64,000 nt of DNA from Verticiella alkaliphila (lineage in GTDB: Bacteria; Pseudomonadota; Gammaproteobacteria; Burkholderiales; Burkholderiaceae_B). Of this stretch, positions 60,669-64,000 are shown one piece after another. Below the pieces are notes generated by a model. The model ran no database searches. It saw only the letters and a program-made list of their open reading frames with translations, and had not been told where the DNA came from. Made by a program: the position numbers and the translations under genes. The stretch covers positions 1 through 64,000 of the forward strand of contig NZ_JADCNH010000006.1 of assembly GCF_018904615.1 (NCBI RefSeq). Direction: 5' to 3'. The stretch's first letter is position 1, and every line of letters starts with the position of its first letter.

Positions 60669-62708
60669 TCAATCCGCCATGCCGGAGTGGCGCAGCAGCG
60701 CGTCGATCTGCGGCTCGCGCCCGCGAAAGGCACGGAAGGAATCGATCGCCGGGCGGCTGCCACCCACCGCGAGAATCTCGCGCCGGAAGCGTTCGCCCAC
60801 CACCGGCGAGAGTCGCGTGGCATCGCCCGCTTCCTCTTCGAAGGCCGCGAAGGCGTCGGCCGAGAGCACCTCGGCCCACTTGTAGCTGTAGTAGCCCGCG
60901 CCGTAGCCACCCGCGAAGATGTGCGAGAAGCTGTGCGGGGAACGGTGCCACTCGGGCGGCGTGATGACGGCGACTTCACGGCGCACGTCCTCCAGCACTT
61001 GCAGGACGTCCGAGATGGCGGGTTGGCGCGTGCCCTGATGCAGCAGCATGTCGAAGAGGGCAAATTCGATCTGGCGCACCGCGCCAAGCCCGCTCTGGAA
61101 GTTGCGCGCGGCCAGCAGCTTGGCGTGCAGGGCGGCCGGCAGCGGCTCGCCCGTGCGCACGTGGCCCGAGAGCCGCGCGAGCACGTCGTACTCCCAGCAG
61201 AAGTTCTCCATGAACTGCGACGGCAGTTCGATGGCGTCCCACTCCACGCTCGAGAAGGGCGAGGCGCCCGGATCGTCCACTTCGGAGAGCAGCGCGTGCA
61301 GGGCATGGCCCATTTCGTGGAAGAGGGTGATCACGTCGTCGTGCGTGAGCAGCGAGGGCGTGTCGGCCGAGGGCGCCGCGAAATTGCAGGTGAGGAACAC
61401 CACCGGCGCCTGCAGCCCCTGGGCGGTGCGATGGCGATTGCGGTCCAGATCCACCCACGCGCCGCCCTGCTTGCCGGTGCGGGCAAATAGGTCCAGGTAC
61501 AGGTGCCCGGCAAGGCTGCCATCGGCATTCTCCACCCGCAGCGCCTGGACGTCACGGTGCCAGACGGACGCCTCGACCGCACGCATCTGCACGCCAAACA
61601 GATCCTGCAGCACCGCGAAGAGCCCCTGCACCACGCGTGGCTGCGGGAAATACTGCTTCACCTCGTCTTCGGAGTACGCGTAGCGCTGGGTGCGCAGCCG
61701 CTCGGACGCGAAGGCCACGTCCCACGGCTGCAGGTCGGTGATGCCGAGCGAATCGGCGGCGAACGCGCGCACTTCCTCCAGATCGCGTTGCGCGAAGCGG
61801 CGGGCGCGCGCGCCCAGGTCGCGCAGAAAGCCCAGCACCTGGTCGGCGGACTCGGCCATGCGGGTCTGCAACTGGCGCTCGGCGAAGTGCGAGAAGCCCA
61901 GCATGGCCGATTCTTCGGCGCGCAGATCCAGCAACTGCTCGATGAGGGTGGAGTTGTCGTACGCGGTGTCGCCGCTGTCGGACGCGCGCGTGCCGTAGGC
62001 GCGGTAGAAGCGGGCGCGCAGCTCGCGATTCTCCGCGTATTGCATCACGGGGATGTAGCAGGGCGCCTGCAGGGTGAGCTTGTAACCCGCGAGGCCGTCT
62101 TCCTCGGCCGTGGCGCGCGCCGTGGCGAGTACGTCCTCGGGCAGGCCTGCGAGCTCGGCCGCGTCCTCGGTCACGTAGGCGAACGCGTCCGTCGCGTCGA
62201 GGACGTTCTCGGAGAACTTCTGCGAGGCGGCGGCTTCTGCTTCGGAAATCTCGGCGAAGCGGGCACGTTGCTCGGGCGGCAGTTCCACACCGCTCAGGCG
62301 AAAGTCGCGCAGCGCGAGCTCGAGGATGCGCTGGCGCGTGGCCGGCAGCTCGGCCGCGACGGATTCGTGCAGTCGTCGGTACTGGCGGTACAGACCCTCA
62401 TGCAGCCCGACCCAGGTGGAGAATTCCGTCACCTTGGGCAGGGCCGCGTTGTAGGCCGCCCGCAGTTCCGGCGTGTTGACGACAGCGTTCAGGTGGCCGA
62501 CGGCCGACCAGGCGCGCCAGAGCGGCTCGGTGGCGGCGTCGAGCGGGTCGACCACGGCCTCCCAGGTCGCCGGCAGTGCCGGATCGGCGGCACGCTCGAC
62601 GGCGTCGCGCGCCTGCACGAGCAGGGCATCGATGGCGGGCTCCACATGCTCGGGACGGATGTCCGCGAAGGCCTGGAGTTCACCGATGTGCAGCAGGGGG
62701 TTGGTCAT
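60669..62708 (-). CDS. prlC: Oligopeptidase A (M3 metallopeptidase)
   Basis: This 679-residue zinc peptidase has the M3 active-site helix LFHEMGHALHALLSEV (His464, Glu465, His468) with the third ligand Glu in the SVEWDAIELPSQFMENFCWEY segment. AGYYSYKWAEVLSADAFAAFEEE near the C-terminus closes the family pattern. It degrades short peptides, including cleaved signal peptides, in the cytoplasm. The N-terminal DIRPEHVEPAIDALL is typical of the family. It is downstream of folD with a 145-base gap that shows no clear promoter or terminator. Confidence 0.95.
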   Translation of the reverse strand: MTNPLLHIGELQAFADIRPEHVEPAIDALLVQARDAVERAADPALPATWEAVVDPLDAATEPLWRAWSAVGHLNAVVNTPELRAAYNAALPKVTEFSTWVGLHEGLYRQYRRLHESVAAELPATRQRILELALRDFRLSGVELPPEQRARFAEISEAEAAASQKFSENVLDATDAFAYVTEDAAELAGLPEDVLATARATAEEDGLAGYKLTLQAPCYIPVMQYAENRELRARFYRAYGTRASDSGDTAYDNSTLIEQLLDLRAEESAMLGFSHFAERQLQTRMAESADQVLGFLRDLGARARRFAQRDLEEVRAFAADSLGITDLQPWDVAFASERLRTQRYAYSEDEVKQYFPQPRVVQGLFAVLQDLFGVQMRAVEASVWHRDVQALRVENADGSLAGHLYLDLFARTGKQGGAWVDLDRNRHRTAQGLQAPVVFLTCNFAAPSADTPSLLTHDDVITLFHEMGHALHALLSEVDDPGASPFSSVEWDAIELPSQFMENFCWEYDVLARLSGHVRTGEPLPAALHAKLLAARNFQSGLGAVRQIEFALFDMLLHQGTRQPAISDVLQVLEDVRREVAVITPPEWHRSPHSFSHIFAGGYGAGYYSYKWAEVLSADAFAAFEEEAGDATRLSPVVGERFRREILAVGGSRPAIDSFRAFRGREPQIDALLRHSGMAD

Positions 62709-62853
62709 GGCGGCGGGGGATCCGTATCAGAAGAATGGAGGACAGGTTGGGATGGCGCGCGCAAACACAAGTTCCGCGCCCCGCAGGCCGGCCCCGTCCC
62801 CACGCGCCACCGCCCGAAGCGAATGCCCCCGGCGGGTCAGGAAAGTGGCCGCG

Positions 62854-63711
<858 letters not shown>

Positions 63712-63760
63712 GATGCGTGTAAGTCCTTGGCGATGCGAAAAAGGGGGGAAGGCTTGGGGC

Positions 63761-64000
63761 TCAGGCGTCGGCCTTGCTGAGCGCGACCTTCATGAGATCG
63801 GCCACCGTAGCCACCTGGAGCTTTTCCATGATGTTGGCGCGGTGCGCCTCGACGGTCTTGATGCTGATGCCGAGGTCATCGGCGATCTGCTTGTTCAGCC
63901 GGCCCGCGACGATGCGTTCGAGCACCTGCTGTTCGCGCGAGGTGAGGCGCGCGAGCATGGCCTCGCGGTCGCGCCGGTTGGCGGCCTCGGCGGCCTGGCG
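63761..64000 (-). CDS. FixJ/NarL-type response regulator, C-terminal part (5' end outside window)
   Basis: The frame is open from the window edge to the stop at 63761 (80 codons visible). It contains a helical linker ([14 protein letters not shown]) and a LuxR-type [81 protein letters not shown] is typical of FixJ-like regulators with aerobic or redox roles. The receiver domain and partner kinase would lie beyond the window. An internal ATG at 63958 is not the true start since coding continues upstream. Confidence 0.9.
   Translation of the reverse strand, partial: RQAAEAANRRDREAMLARLTSREQQVLERIVAGRLNKQIADDLGISIKTVEAHRANIMEKLQVATVADLMKVALSKADA

Overview
The window is GC-rich DNA with G or C at most third codon positions. 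The gene content points to a betaproteobacterium of the order Burkholderiales, most likely Alcaligenaceae (Bordetella, Achromobacter or Pigmentiphaga type). The grounds are three Bug/TctC-type periplasmic binding proteins, a glnA-ntrB-ntrC cluster with a sigma54 promoter, and folD beside a FixJ-type response regulator. This is inferred from family patterns, not from a database match. Coding density is very high, and many neighbouring genes overlap as ATGA or TGATG. I see no rRNA, tRNA, CRISPR array, insertion sequence or prophage.

Layout. 1-2380: Rad3/DinG-type helicase, cut by the window edge. 2446-3528: a toxin-antitoxin pair (Phd-like antitoxin plus zeta-type kinase) with its own palindromic operator. 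3617-5074: a PadR-type repressor and a siderophore-interacting (ferric reductase) protein. 5242-6812: an MFS exporter and a small membrane protein. 7000-15943: a sugar-acid catabolic cluster (FAD oxidase, HpcH/HpaI aldolase, aldehyde dehydrogenase, UxaA-type dehydratase, Bug protein) with a divergent LysR regulator and a GntP permease. 15951-17726: a DUF418 membrane protein and a VOC-fold protein. 17819-20099: a Fur-box-controlled TonB-dependent siderophore receptor. 20106-27328: a complete four-carbon acid sugar (threonate) operon, otnI-otnC-otnK-ltnD-gntP, with a FadR-type regulator and a Bug protein. Both transcription units carry the same 15-base upstream motif. 27384-36347: housekeeping genes yicC, rph, rdgB, hemW and yggS, then glnA-ntrB-ntrC.

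36368-46909: a large acyl-CoA degradation cluster. It has three enoyl-CoA hydratase-like proteins, three acyl-CoA dehydrogenases, an SDR, a thiolase, an acyl-CoA synthetase and an IclR regulator. The set covers activation, dehydrogenation, hydration, second oxidation and thiolysis of an unidentified acid. 46990-50930: an Hsp70-like chaperone, exonuclease III and a chemotaxis receptor with a sigma28-like promoter. 51174-58009: a tryptophan-to-anthranilate operon (kynA, kynU) with an M20 peptidase, a Bug protein, a LysR regulator and an MFS transporter, but no kynB. 58105-64000: a YjbQ-family protein, two zinc-independent quinone/enone reductases, oligopeptidase A, folD and the start of a two-component regulator.

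Three genes (acyl-CoA dehydrogenase near 38136, thiolase near 42732, YjbQ near 58171) are each broken by what looks like one missing base in a run of G or C. That shared pattern suggests sequencing or assembly error more than real gene decay. The most interesting biology is the shared 15-mer operator of the threonate regulon, the kynAU operon whose N-formylkynurenine step is missing while an amide-hydrolase-type gene sits in its place, and the coupled Phd-zeta module.
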